Shown: positions 45,620-54,912 of the stretch, piece after piece | Layout of the letters: every line of letters starts with the position of its first letter | Numbering within the stretch: the stretch's first letter is position 1 | Assembly (NCBI RefSeq): GCF_900106525.1 | Contig: NZ_FNOG01000005.1 | Span: 186,001 to 250,000, forward strand | DNA length: 64,000 bases | DNA from: Lysobacter enzymogenes | GTDB lineage: Bacteria; Pseudomonadota; Gammaproteobacteria; Xanthomonadales; Xanthomonadaceae | Direction: 5' to 3' | Notes under the pieces: model-generated | What the model was told of the DNA's origin: nothing | The model's database searches: none | What the model saw: the letters and a program-made list of their open reading frames with translations, nothing else | Made by a program: the position numbers and the translations under genes

Positions 45620-46258
45620 TTACGAACGCCGCGAAATGCCGATCTTCAGATTGTCGCGGATGTAGATCTCGACATACCCCGGCAGCCATCCCTCGAACGC
45701 CATGCGCACGAACGGTGCGAGCAGGCGGCTGTCCTGCTGCGGGGTCAGGAACACCACCGACCACAGGTTCAACGGCCGGGTTTCCTCGCCGCTGACGCCG
45801 TGGATCACATGGAAGATCGGTTGGCCTTCGCCGGCTTGCAGGGTAGCGCCGTCGGCACCGGGATACTCGGCGGCGCCGATGAAGGTCACCTTCTGCTGGA
45901 TGTGATCGACCCGGGTCTGCTCAAGAATCAGTTCGTGCCGCTCCGGCTGCAGCCACAGGCGCTGGCGCGACTTGCGCACGAAACGCTCCACGCCCGCGTT
46001 TTCGCCGCGATCGTCCCACACTGCTGCGCTGCCGGGCTCGACCACGTAGGGAATGAAGAGGTCGGGCCGGCGCGCCTTGCGCGCTTCCATGTCCCACAGC
46101 TGCGCGCGGGTGAGTTGCAGCGGGCGTTCGAGCTCGTAACGTTCGGCCAGGATCCGGTTCACGTCCAGCGGCGGAATTTCGAAGCGGGTGTGGGCGGGGT
46201 CGTTCCAGGCCTGTTCGAAGAGCGGCTCGTGTTCGATGTTCGGGAAGGCGATGGCCAT
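45620..46258 (-). CDS. Hypothetical protein
   Basis: A 212-residue soluble protein, MAIAFPNIEHEPLFEQAWND onward, with no signal peptide or membrane helix. It contains WDMEARKARRPDLFIPYVVE, an acidic WDDRGEN segment and a C-terminal LLAPFVRMAFEGWLPGYVEI. AGGAG lies 6 bases before the ATG, which makes this a confident gene despite the unknown family. It is convergent with the TetR gene and stands alone. Confidence 0.7.
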   Translation of the reverse strand: MAIAFPNIEHEPLFEQAWNDPAHTRFEIPPLDVNRILAERYELERPLQLTRAQLWDMEARKARRPDLFIPYVVEPGSAAVWDDRGENAGVERFVRKSRQRLWLQPERHELILEQTRVDHIQQKVTFIGAAEYPGADGATLQAGEGQPIFHVIHGVSGEETRPLNLWSVVFLTPQQDSRLLAPFVRMAFEGWLPGYVEIYIRDNLKIGISRRS

Positions 46259-46630
46259 GCGTTTTCTCCTGGGGAGGTGGTAATGCGGCGGCGCTTGCGT
46301 TCGGTCGAGCGAAAGCGGCGGCGTGTGCGCAAACGCTATGACCTCAGCTTAGGTAGAGGTCAACGATTTCGCGGGCGAACGGACAGTTCCAGGCGGGCAA
46401 CGCTGGGCGCGATGCGATCGCTGAACGATGTGAACGCTGGCGATGAATGAGGTGAACGCTGCACGCCGCGCCTGCGCATGAACGCGCGCGGAGCATCCCG
46501 GCATCGCGCTGTTCATGCGGATTCGCGCGCGAACGCACCCCGCTTTGTGCGTCGTGCCACGCACGCAGCGGCGCGGATGGGCGAGTATCGCGGCGTCGAC
46601 AAGCGGTCGACGACGAATGAGGAAACGCGC
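46259..46630. other. Non-coding stretch
   Basis: A 372-base gap between divergent genes. I see no convincing open frame, RNA or repeat. It presumably carries the promoters of the hypothetical gene on the left and the small secreted protein on the right. Confidence 0.5.
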
Positions 46631-46864
46631 ATGAAGCGCAGCACCAAGACCCTGTGCCTGGCGATGACGCTGCTGTTGACGGCGGCCGCCAGCGGCCCGC
46701 TGCTGGCCAAGAACGACTATCTGCCCGCGCCGGGCGAGGTCCGCACCTATTTCGAAAACGGCGTCGAAGTCGGACGCGCGGTGCACAACCAGTGCACGGG
46801 CCAGATCAGCGTGCAGGGACGGGTCACGCCGCAGTACACCGGCTCGTTCACCGTCAGCTGTTGA
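46631..46864 (+). CDS. Small secreted protein (DUF6289-like)
   Basis: A 77-residue protein with a clear signal peptide (MKRSTKTLCLAMTLLLTAAA, cleavage near GPLLAKN) and a short mature part of about 50 residues. Two Cys (NQCTGQIS and the final TVSC) could form a disulfide. Layout and size resemble DUF6289-type exported proteins common in Lysobacter and relatives, of unknown function. GAGGAAA lies upstream of the ATG at 46631; longer frames are shadows. A strong hairpin follows the stop codon. Confidence 0.72.
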   Translation: MKRSTKTLCLAMTLLLTAAASGPLLAKNDYLPAPGEVRTYFENGVEVGRAVHNQCTGQISVQGRVTPQYTGSFTVSC

Positions 46865-46871
46865 GCCGGCG

Positions 46872-46908
46872 CCGCGGCGAGGCGCGCAGTGCGCGCCCCT
46901 CGCCGCGG
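46872..46908. terminator. Hairpin, likely terminator of the small secreted-protein gene
   Basis: CCGCGGCGAGG (46872-46882) pairs with CCTCGCCGCGG (46898-46908), and an inner CGCGC/GCGCG stem closes on an AGT loop. The stem is very stable and begins 8 bases after the stop codon. Only a weak T-rich tail follows. Confidence 0.65.
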
Positions 46909-47366
46909 TCTATGTCGCGACGCTCTCGGCGTATCGGCTAATCGCTGTCGTTGCAATCAGCGCGCACGAACGCCCTAAGCCCTGAGCTGCCAAAGCCCGC
47001 TGCGACGCGCTGCGATCCTCGGCAAGCGCGGAGCGCCGACATCGTCGCAACGAAAAATCGCGCGTCGCAACATTTGCGCTCGCATCGCGGATGCATAGCC
47101 TGCGCGGCTTCACGACCGCCGTCGCGCTTCGGCCGATTCGCCGCGCAATCTGTGTCCTCGTTCCATCCGCGTGCGCTCGCGCTGATCTAGCATCGCCCCG
47201 TCATTGCGGCTATCGCGCATCGCGCAGTCCGCATCGCCGACGCGGACACACCATCGTCCGCGCATTCCCGCCACCGCCCTGCTCGCCCGGTTCCGCTGCG
47301 CGGGACGCGGCGGAGCCTGCGCGGCGGCGCGCGACGCACCCGAGCTTCCCCACGCCTGAGGTAGTC
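46909..47366. other. Non-coding stretch
   Basis: A gap of about 460 bases with no supported gene, RNA or repeat. It should contain the promoter of the following membrane-protein gene; I cannot place it with confidence. Confidence 0.45.
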
Positions 47367-47861
47367 ATGACCGATCCGTCCCTGCCGGGTCCGCGCGTTG
47401 TCGGCGCGGCCTTGAGTCCGCTGCGCCTGAGCTTGATCCGCGGCTATTTCCTGCTCGATTTCGTCCTGCTCGGCGCTTACGCCTGGTCGACCATTCTCGG
47501 CCGCGACGCGCCCTGGCCGGCGCTGGACGGCGTCGCCTTCAGCTTCTGGGCCGCGGTGTCGCTGCTCAGCGGCCTGGGGCTGCGCTATCCGCAGAAGATG
47601 CTGCCGGTGCTGTTCGTGCAACTGGCCTACAAGCTGGTGTGGTTGCTGGCCGTGGCCGCGCCAATGGCCTTGCGCGGCCACGGCGGCGAGGTCGCGCCGA
47701 TGGCGCGCGACATGGCGGTGGCGCTGGCGCTGCTGGTGGCGGCGATTCCGTGGCGTTACGCGCTGGACACGTATCTGCGCGCACCGGCCGAGCCGTGGCG
47801 CGGCACGCCTCGCGCGGCGCAGGCGGCCGAGCTGGAACCGGCCGCACGCCGCGGCGCTTGA
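47367..47861 (+). CDS. Hypothetical inner-membrane protein
   Basis: A 164-residue protein with about four membrane helices (LSLIRGYFLLDFVLLGAY; GVAFSFWAAVSLLSGLGL; MLPVLFVQLAYKLVWLLAVA; MAVALALLVAAIPW) and short charged loops. The C-terminal tail is Ala/Pro-rich and probably cytoplasmic. The ATG at 47367 follows GAGG by 5 bases; the frame upstream is shadow sequence. The family is not recognised and no neighbour hints at a role. Confidence 0.72.
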   Translation: MTDPSLPGPRVVGAALSPLRLSLIRGYFLLDFVLLGAYAWSTILGRDAPWPALDGVAFSFWAAVSLLSGLGLRYPQKMLPVLFVQLAYKLVWLLAVAAPMALRGHGGEVAPMARDMAVALALLVAAIPWRYALDTYLRAPAEPWRGTPRAAQAAELEPAARRGA

Positions 47862-47866
47862 AACCG

Positions 47867-47894
47867 ACCGCGGCGGCGCGAGCGGCGCCGCGGT
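47867..47894. terminator. Possible bidirectional terminator
   Basis: ACCGCGGC (47867-47874) pairs with GCCGCGGT (47887-47894) across a 12-base loop, between the ends of the convergent membrane-protein and RfaH-like genes. There is no T tract, so support is moderate. Confidence 0.42.
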
Positions 47895-47945
47895 CCGTTG
47901 CCGGCGCGGCATCGACTGCGCGCCGGCGCTACGCCGCGCGCGCGG

Positions 47946-48449
47946 CTACAGCGCCGCGATCGCGTCGGCGTCGACTTCCACGCTGACGCAACTGCCGAGC
48001 ATGTGCGCGTTGATGACCAGGTGCTCCTGGCTGCGCACCCGTACCAGTTCGCCGCACACGCCGGCGAACGGGCCGGCGATCACTTCCACGCGCTGGCCCG
48101 GCATCACCCGCGGCGCCACTTCCAAAGTCGCGCCGCTTTCGACCATGCGCTTGACCGCCTGCAGATCGCCTTCGGGCATGGTCGCCGGCTTGGTTCCCTG
48201 CAGCACCAGGCCGCAGGAACCGCGGATGTAGCGGATGTTCTCGTACTGCTCGGGACTGGGCTGGACGAACACATAGCCCGGAAACAGCGGCATCTCCACC
48301 ACCGCCTTCTTGTCCTGGCGACGCGTGACCACGCTGCGCCGGGGCAGATACGCCTTGATGCTCTTCTGCTGCAGGCTGTCTTCCACCACGTTCTCGTGAC
48401 GGCAGCGGGTGCGCAGCACCAGCCAGGGTTCGGAACTCGATTCGCTCAC
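47946..48449 (-). CDS. NusG paralogue, RfaH/TaA/LoaP-like antiterminator
   Basis: A 167-residue protein with an NGN domain (WLVLRTRCRHENVVEDSLQQ; MPLFPGYVFVQPSPEQYENI; IRYIRGSCGLVLQ) and a C-terminal KOW motif (PGQRVEVIAGPFAGVCGELV). The divergence from housekeeping NusG (short, no acidic loop) and the position beside a polyketide cluster match specialised NusG proteins such as TaA of the myxovirescin cluster and LoaP of Bacillus, which let RNA polymerase read through long biosynthetic operons. The start is GTG 48449 with GAGG upstream. It is transcribed separately from the PKS operon, the acyl-hydrolase gene lying between on the other strand. Its target operon is inferred. Confidence 0.88.
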   Translation of the reverse strand: MSESSSEPWLVLRTRCRHENVVEDSLQQKSIKAYLPRRSVVTRRQDKKAVVEMPLFPGYVFVQPSPEQYENIRYIRGSCGLVLQGTKPATMPEGDLQAVKRMVESGATLEVAPRVMPGQRVEVIAGPFAGVCGELVRVRSQEHLVINAHMLGSCVSVEVDADAIAAL

Positions 48450-49444
48450 TCAACGGCCTCTTGGTCTCGTAGGACAGGCTCGCGTTGCGCCCGCAACGCG
48501 TATTGCCAAACGAACGACTGCCCTTCGCGCAACAGGCGCGGCCACGCGCCGGCGCCGGCGCAGGCCGGAACCGTTGGCGTGAGGGGAGCGCAGAGGGCTC
48601 GAGACGGCCTTGCGGCCGCGCGCGTCCCTGCCGTCCCCGTGCCGGCATCGATGCGGAAGTTGTGGTTGCTGCTGGATGTTGCGATACGGACACATCCGAC
48701 GGTCCCAGCGCCGGTCGTGCCGAAGCCGATCCGTGCATCGACGAAACTACCGCGGCGGGCGATGCGAGTGGATTACCGCTTCGCCGCCGCCGTGCCCGTC
48801 GTGCCCGGTGGCATGTGCATACGGTGCCAGAATCGATTCGCAAGTAAACGAATCGTGGCGCGAATTGGGATGTGGAATCAGGAATTTAGTTTAGTTAATC
48901 GCGGCCGCGCGGAGCGATAAAGTTCCAATTTGACCGGAGTCACGACGCGGCGGTGATGTGTGGTGTGAATGCACCGAAATACCATGCTGAGCAGTACAAA
49001 AATTGCTCATTTCAGCTTATTTACAGGCACCTAATGCGCGCTAACCCAGGTCTGATGGGAATGTCATGACCGTTGGCCCAAAAATGCGTCCTGCACGCGT
49101 GTGAATACGCTTGTGCGGTCGATGGGCGACGGGCTCGGAAATCATCGGATACCCGCTCCCTGCTCGGCCGAGATTATCCGGCGCATTGCATCGACGACGT
49201 AGAACAGGCCGGAAAACGGCCATTAGCGACGCGCAGGGTCGCTTTTCACCGAAGTGAAAGCGCATCGAAACGGAATCGAAAAGAATGTAGCCGCGCGAAG
49301 GGCCGATATGGCGAAGATAATAGACAGCGCGATAAAGTATACCGGCGCGACTCGCACACGCCCGCTACCGATCACCGCGCGGCGGCCGCGCGGGCCGTTA
49401 AACTTGCGCTTCCAGGGCGCCTCCGGCGCCAGCCGAGACCGCCG
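48450..49444. other. Long gene-free divergent regulatory region
   Basis: About 1 kb without a convincing gene between the NusG-like gene and the plus-strand acyltransferase. The part at 48840-49060 is much less GC-rich than the rest of the window. A near-perfect hairpin, CGCTTTTCAC paired with GTGAAAGCG across CGAA, lies at 49240-49262. Open frames here have atypical composition and no ribosome binding sites. The region probably holds the promoters and leaders of both flanking genes. Confidence 0.55.
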
Positions 49445-50398
49445 ATGCCGCCCGCCAGCACCGTTTTCATGTTCTCCGGGCAAGGCTCGCAGTACTTCCA
49501 GATGGGCCGACGGCTGTACCAGGACGACGACGTCTTCCGCCGCTGGATGATTCATCTGGACGATTTCGCGCGCGAGTGGTGCGGCGAATCTGTCATCGAT
49601 GTCATCCATTCGCGCGGCAAGGCCGAGGCCTTCGACCGCACCGCCCACAGCCATCCCGCGATCTTCATGGTCGAGTACGCGCTGGCGCGTTGCCTGATCG
49701 AACGCGGCGTGCGCCCGGACTTGTGCCTGGGCGCGAGCCTGGGCTCGTTCGCCGCCGCGGCGGTGGCCGGGCACGTGTCGGTGGAGGATGCGATGCAGGC
49801 GGTGGTGGCCCAGGCAGAAGCCTTCGAAGGCCACTGCGAGCGCGGCGCGATGATCGCGATCCTGGCCGACCCGGCGCTGTACGCGCAGCCGTTCCTGAGC
49901 GAGCGCAGCGAACTGGCGGCGGTCAATTTCTCCAGCCATTTCGCCGTGGCCGCGCCGCAGGCCGCGCTGGCGCCGATCGAGGAGGAATTGCGCGCGCGCG
50001 CGATCAGCTTCCAGCGCCTGGCGGTCTCGTATGCGTTCCACTCGCGCTGGATCGAACCGGCGCAGGCGCCGTTCGCCGCGGCCACGTCTGTGCTGCCGCT
50101 GAGTCGCGGCGCGTTGCCGGTGGTGTGTTGCGAGCAGGCGGCGGTGCTGGACGAGCTGCCGCAGGATTTCTTCTGGCGCGTGGTGCGCCAGCCGATCCGC
50201 TTCGGCGAAGCGATCGCGCAGTTGGAGCGCAGCGGACCGCACCGCTATCTCGACCTCGGCCCGTCGGGCACGCTGGCGACCTTCGCCAAGTACCTGCTCC
50301 CGCAAGGCACGCGCTCCACTACGCAGGCGCTGATGACGCCTTACGGCCAGGACGAAAAACTGATGGCGGCGGTGCTGGCGCCGGCGCAGCCGGCCTGA
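49445..50398 (+). CDS. Trans-acting acyltransferase-like protein, probable acyl hydrolase (PedC/PksD type)
   Basis: A 317-residue FabD-fold protein starting at ATG 49445 (MPPASTVFMFSGQGSQYFQ); a much longer frame upstream is shadow. The nucleophile elbow is GASLG instead of the usual GHSLG, and the general base is in YAFHSRWI near 200. The Arg that holds the malonyl carboxylate (VxxR in malonyl transferases) is replaced: VVAQAEAFEGH has no Arg at that point. This pattern is known for the proofreading branch of trans-AT systems (PedC), which hydrolyses stalled acyl groups from carrier proteins. It points towards, and ends 32 bases from, the end of the PKS operon, and is divergent from the NusG-like gene. 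Confidence 0.85.
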   Translation: MPPASTVFMFSGQGSQYFQMGRRLYQDDDVFRRWMIHLDDFAREWCGESVIDVIHSRGKAEAFDRTAHSHPAIFMVEYALARCLIERGVRPDLCLGASLGSFAAAAVAGHVSVEDAMQAVVAQAEAFEGHCERGAMIAILADPALYAQPFLSERSELAAVNFSSHFAVAAPQAALAPIEEELRARAISFQRLAVSYAFHSRWIEPAQAPFAAATSVLPLSRGALPVVCCEQAAVLDELPQDFFWRVVRQPIRFGEAIAQLERSGPHRYLDLGPSGTLATFAKYLLPQGTRSTTQALMTPYGQDEKLMAAVLAPAQPA

Positions 50399-50430
50399 AG
50401 TCTCCGCGGCGGTAGCGGCGCGGTCGCGCC

Positions 50431-51276
<846 letters not shown>

Positions 51277-51278
51277 GC

Positions 51279-52040
51279 TCAGATCTCCTCGACGCACAGC
51301 AGGCGCCGCGCGGCGATGCCCGTTTCCTGCGGATAGCCGAAGGCGTTGTTGACGTAGCGCACGCCGTCGAGCACGACGTCGCGGTTGATGTGGCTGTGGC
51401 CGTACACGTGCAGGTCGGCGCCGAGCGCGCGCAGCCGGCGTTCGATCCCGGCGCTGCCGAGCACCGGGTCGAGGATGCGGTGGCGCGCGGGCACGTAGTT
51501 TGGGATCAGGTCCAGGCGCGGCAGGAAGTGCGAGACGGTGATGGTACGTGTGATGCCCTCGCGCGGCGGCAACGGATCCAGCGCAGCCAGGTGCGCGGCG
51601 ATCCGAGCGGCGTCGTAACCCGACGGCCAACGGCAGGCGCGGTAGTCCATCCACATTTGCTTGAGTTCTTCGCCGGGCTCGGCGAAGCCGTGGTCGTACC
51701 AGCCCAGCAGCGGCGCCACCAGGGTCGCGCCGTGGCGCCAGGCGCGGGTGGTGGCGCCGTGGTCGTGGGCCAGCCGGCGCACTTCGTCGAGCTTGTCCAG
51801 CGAGGTCTTGCCGGGATCTTCGCCGAGCACCCATAGGTCGTGGTTACCCGGCACGAACAGCACCCGGCCGAAACGCGCGGCCAGTTCGCCCAGACACGCG
51901 CCCAGCAACTGCGGGCGGTGGCTGATATCACCGGCAAGGATCAACGCGTCGTCGCGGTAATCCCAGCGCGACAGCGACTGCACCCACTGCGCGTTGTCCG
52001 GGTAGTCGACGTGCAGGTCGGAGACCGCGAACAAACGCAT
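51279..52040 (-). CDS. Calcineurin-like metallophosphoesterase, possible phosphopantetheinyl hydrolase
   Basis: A 253-residue protein with all metal-binding motifs of the superfamily in order: SDLHVDY near 7, AGDISHR near 37, VPGNHDLWVLG near 64, VSHFLPR near 165 and VYGHSHINRD near 211. There is no signal peptide, so it is cytoplasmic. A TTG one codon upstream is a possible start, but the ATG at 52040 is preferred. It is in the same operon as the malonyl transferase (85 bases upstream) and is separated from the phosphopantetheinyl transferase by 2 bases. In Mycobacterium tuberculosis a phosphoesterase of this fold (PptH) beside the transferase PptT removes phosphopantetheine from carrier proteins; the same role here is a hypothesis. 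Confidence 0.88.
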   Translation of the reverse strand: MRLFAVSDLHVDYPDNAQWVQSLSRWDYRDDALILAGDISHRPQLLGACLGELAARFGRVLFVPGNHDLWVLGEDPGKTSLDKLDEVRRLAHDHGATTRAWRHGATLVAPLLGWYDHGFAEPGEELKQMWMDYRACRWPSGYDAARIAAHLAALDPLPPREGITRTITVSHFLPRLDLIPNYVPARHRILDPVLGSAGIERRLRALGADLHVYGHSHINRDVVLDGVRYVNNAFGYPQETGIAARRLLCVEEI

Positions 52041-52125
52041 CAACGCGCGCCCCGGCGCAGGTGCGCCGCGTCCGCGCCGGCGCCGCTGCCGCCAAGCCGG
52101 TGCCCTGCTCTGCTGTTGGCTACGC

Positions 52126-53259
52126 TCAAGCCGGCACCACCTCGTCCAGATCGAAGTAGCCGTTATAACCCTTCATATAGACCGCTGCGCGATGGCCGAA
52201 CAGCACCAGCGCCTCGCTGCGGGTCTCAAGGTCGGTGCGGTCGATCAGCAGCGAGCGCACCCGGGTGCCGACCGGGTGGGCGCGGTTCCAGGCCGCGACC
52301 TTGCCGGCGGCGTCGCCGCGGACCGCCTCGGCGGCCGCTGCGGCAGCGGGCTCGGCGGCGGGTGCCGCGCTCGCCTGCGCAGCCTCCGGCTCGGGCTTGC
52401 GGGTTTGCAGCTTGATCGTCTGCACCAGCCGGGTCAGCACGTCGCCGTGGCCGATCTCCTCGAACGTCATCTCCTCGCCGCGTTCGGCCGCGAGCCCGAG
52501 GAGGTACTGCACGCTCTCCGACCAGCGCACCGTGCTGGCGATCTGCGCCGACAAGGTCTGCGCCAGCTCGCCGGCCTCGTACTCGCGCGCGGTCACGTTG
52601 GAGATCACCGGGATCTTCGGCGCCGCCAGCTTGAAGGTCTTGAGGTATTTGGCGAACTTCTCCCGCGCCGGCAGCATGAACCTGGAATGGAACGCGCCGC
52701 TGGTGTTGAGCGGATAGAAGCGCATCTTGCCCTGGCGGAACAGCGGCTCGGCCTTGGCCAGTTGCTCGGCCGGGCCGGAGATCACGATCTGCGACGGCGT
52801 GTTGTAGTTGGCCAGACCGACATCGTCGAGCCCGTGCTCGGCCAGCAGCGCCTCGATCTGTTCCTTGCTGGCGTTGAGCACCGCCGCCATCGCCCCGCCG
52901 GACACCTGGCCCATCAGCGCGCCGCGCTTCTTGACCAGCTTCAGCCCGGTTTCGAAGTCGTAGCAGCCGGCGGCCATCAGCGCGTCGAACTCGCCCAGGC
53001 TGTGGCCGGCGAGGAAGTCCGGCGGCGCAGCGCCGTCGTCGATGCGGGCGAAATAGCTCAGCGCATTGACCACGTACAGCGCCGGCTGGGTGAACTGGGT
53101 GCGGCCGAGTTGGTCGTCGGGATCGTCCAGGCACAGCTGGCGGATCGAATAGCCGAGCACGGCGTCGGCCTGGCGCACCCGCTCGGGATAGCGCTCGAAC
53201 AGCTCGCCGCCCATGCCCTTGGCCTGCGAGCCCTGGCCCGGAAACACGAAAGTCTTCAT
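52126..53259 (-). CDS. Trans-acting malonyl-CoA:ACP acyltransferase with C-terminal extension
   Basis: A 377-residue FabD-fold enzyme that loads malonate onto the AT-less PKS modules. Motifs: FPGQGSQAKGMG, nucleophile in GHSLGEFDAL near 92, Arg present in LVKKRGALMGQV near 117 and base in AFHSRFM near 200, so unlike the plus-strand homologue it should be a genuine malonyl transferase. After the AT fold (about residue 285) come an Ala-rich linker and a compact terminal domain of about 60 residues (VGTRVRSLL, LFGHRAAVYMKGYNGYFDLD). It lies between the decarboxylating KS (49 bases) and the phosphoesterase in the operon. Confidence 0.93.
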   Translation of the reverse strand: MKTFVFPGQGSQAKGMGGELFERYPERVRQADAVLGYSIRQLCLDDPDDQLGRTQFTQPALYVVNALSYFARIDDGAAPPDFLAGHSLGEFDALMAAGCYDFETGLKLVKKRGALMGQVSGGAMAAVLNASKEQIEALLAEHGLDDVGLANYNTPSQIVISGPAEQLAKAEPLFRQGKMRFYPLNTSGAFHSRFMLPAREKFAKYLKTFKLAAPKIPVISNVTAREYEAGELAQTLSAQIASTVRWSESVQYLLGLAAERGEEMTFEEIGHGDVLTRLVQTIKLQTRKPEPEAAQASAAPAAEPAAAAAAEAVRGDAAGKVAAWNRAHPVGTRVRSLLIDRTDLETRSEALVLFGHRAAVYMKGYNGYFDLDEVVPA

Positions 53260-53308
53260 CGCTGGTTCTCCATCGTCGTTCGTAACGGCGGCGTGCGGCC
53301 GCCGGCGG

Positions 53309-54571
53309 CTAGTGGCGGCTCAGGCATACGGCGGTGTTGACGCCGCCGAAGCCCATGCTCAGGTTCAATGCGTGCTCGATGCGGTGGTCGAGCGCGCGTT
53401 CGCGCACCCACGACAGCGAGGGTTCCATGCAGTCGTCGAGATTGCGGCTGGGGTGCAGTTGCTCGGCGCGCATCTGCAACGCCACCGCGGCCAGTTCGAC
53501 TGCGCCGGCGGCGCTGAGGCCGTGGCCGGTCACCGACTTGGTGGTGTTGAGCCAGGCATGGCCCAGGCCGCTGCGGCGCAACGCTTCGAGTTCGGTGACA
53601 TCGCCGATGCCCGAGCCGGTGCCGTGCGGGTTGACGTAGTCGATCTGCGCCGCGTCCAGGCCGGCGCGCTGCAGCGCCTTGGCTATCGCCGCCATCTCGC
53701 CGTCGAGCGAGGGATTGGGATTGCGGTTGCCGTCCATGCCCATCGCCCATCCGGCGATGCGCGCATACGGCCGCACCCCGGCGTGGCCGGCGCTGGCTTC
53801 GCGCTCGATCACCAGCACCGCGCAGGCTTCGCCGTAGATGAAACCGTCGCGCTCGCGGTCGAACGGGCGGCAGGCGTACTCCGGGCGTTTGGCGTAGCGG
53901 TCCGACCCCATCGCGCCGAGCGAGCGCAGGCCCTGGCATTCCCAGTGCGACAGATCCATCAGCGTGCCGACCGCGACGCAGGCGTCGACGATGCCGGCCT
54001 GGACCGCAGCGATCGCCTGCACCACCGCGACCTGGCCGCTGGCCGAGGCGCCGCCGACGGTGTGGGCGAAACCGCGGATGCCGAACACTTCGGTGCACAG
54101 CCCGCACAGGTCGCTGTCCATGAACGACATCGCATAGGTCGGGCGCAGGAACTGCGGGCGCTCGCGATAGGCCTCGTGCAACTGCACGAGTTCGCGTTGC
54201 TGGAAGTTGGAGCCGCCGACCACCAGCCCGACCCGATCCGGGTCGAGCCGGTCGAGCGCGGCGTCGTGCCAGGCCTCGTAGACGCTGGCCAGCGCGACTT
54301 GAGACGAGAACGACGCGGTGCGCAGCAGGCTCGGCGGAATCTCCACCGGCAACCCGAGCGTGCCGATCTCGGCGCCGAGATACGCGGTGCCCTCGCCGCG
54401 TTCGTCGGCCTGACGCTGGCGCCCGGGTCGGCGCATGACCCCGAAACGATGGCGGCCCGCAAGCAAGGCGTCGAGAAAATCGGCCTTGCCCTGCCCGATC
54501 GCCGAGGTCACGCCGATGCCGCTGATGAGCAGGTCCGAGCGCATCGGATCGGCGCGCTCAGGCTTTGCCAT
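53309..54571 (-). CDS. Decarboxylating ketosynthase of the beta-branching cassette (active-site Cys to Ser)
   Basis: A 420-residue FabF-like protein. The catalytic Cys is replaced by Ser in GGASASGQVAV near 170, while both His motifs are kept (NPHGTGSGIGD and KSVTGHGLSAAG). This is the hallmark of the PksF/TaK/CurC group, which decarboxylates malonyl on the donor ACP to give acetyl-ACP for the HMG-CoA synthase-like enzyme. Its start at 54571 overlaps the end of the ACP gene by 14 bases, so the enzyme and its carrier are coupled. It cannot be a chain-elongating KS. Confidence 0.94.
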   Translation of the reverse strand: MAKPERADPMRSDLLISGIGVTSAIGQGKADFLDALLAGRHRFGVMRRPGRQRQADERGEGTAYLGAEIGTLGLPVEIPPSLLRTASFSSQVALASVYEAWHDAALDRLDPDRVGLVVGGSNFQQRELVQLHEAYRERPQFLRPTYAMSFMDSDLCGLCTEVFGIRGFAHTVGGASASGQVAVVQAIAAVQAGIVDACVAVGTLMDLSHWECQGLRSLGAMGSDRYAKRPEYACRPFDRERDGFIYGEACAVLVIEREASAGHAGVRPYARIAGWAMGMDGNRNPNPSLDGEMAAIAKALQRAGLDAAQIDYVNPHGTGSGIGDVTELEALRRSGLGHAWLNTTKSVTGHGLSAAGAVELAAVALQMRAEQLHPSRNLDDCMEPSLSWVRERALDHRIEHALNLSMGFGGVNTAVCLSRH

Positions 54572-54812
54572 GGATGATCGTGGCCAGTTCGCCGATGTTC
54601 TCGGCCTTGGCCATGTCCATCATCGGCAAGTTCAGGCCCAGCGATTCCAGGGTCATGATCAGGATGTCGGCGCGGTCGATCGAGTTGGCGCCGAGCGCGC
54701 GCAGCGAATCGGTGCGCTGGAACTCGTGGCGCTCCAGCTGCGGCAGCACTTCGCGGGTGTGCAGGACGATGGTGTCGAAGACGTGCTGCAGTTCGACGGC
54801 GGTCTGGCTCAT
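54558..54812 (-). CDS. Stand-alone donor acyl carrier protein of the beta-branching cassette
   Basis: An 84-residue carrier protein. The phosphopantetheine Ser is in ALGANSIDRADIL near 45, the typical form of AcpK/TaB-like donor carriers (ANSIDR instead of the usual DSL). It carries malonyl then acetyl for the HMG-CoA synthase-like enzyme. GGGAGAG precedes the ATG at 54812. It overlaps the decarboxylating KS by 14 bases and follows the second enoyl-CoA hydratase after 100 bases. Confidence 0.94.
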   Translation of the reverse strand: MSQTAVELQHVFDTIVLHTREVLPQLERHEFQRTDSLRALGANSIDRADILIMTLESLGLNLPMMDMAKAENIGELATIIHGKA

Positions 54813-54912
54813 GGGTCTCTCCCTGGGTGTGTGGCGTGGGTGGGTGACGACTGGGGCCCGCGGCGCGGGGCGATTGAAAGAACGAAAGAGCGATGCAGCG
54901 GTCGTGCGTAAC

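Noticed and set aside
49073-49444. N-terminal extension of the acyl-hydrolase gene by 124 codons.
   Set aside because: Arg-rich, low-complexity sequence without ribosome binding site; homologous proteins begin at the GQGSQ region.
50408-50417. GGCGGTAGCG, resembling the core of the E. coli ops element recognised by RfaH.
   Set aside because: It lies at the 3' end of the acyl-hydrolase gene on the plus strand, with no operon downstream in that direction; a chance match in GC-rich DNA is more likely.
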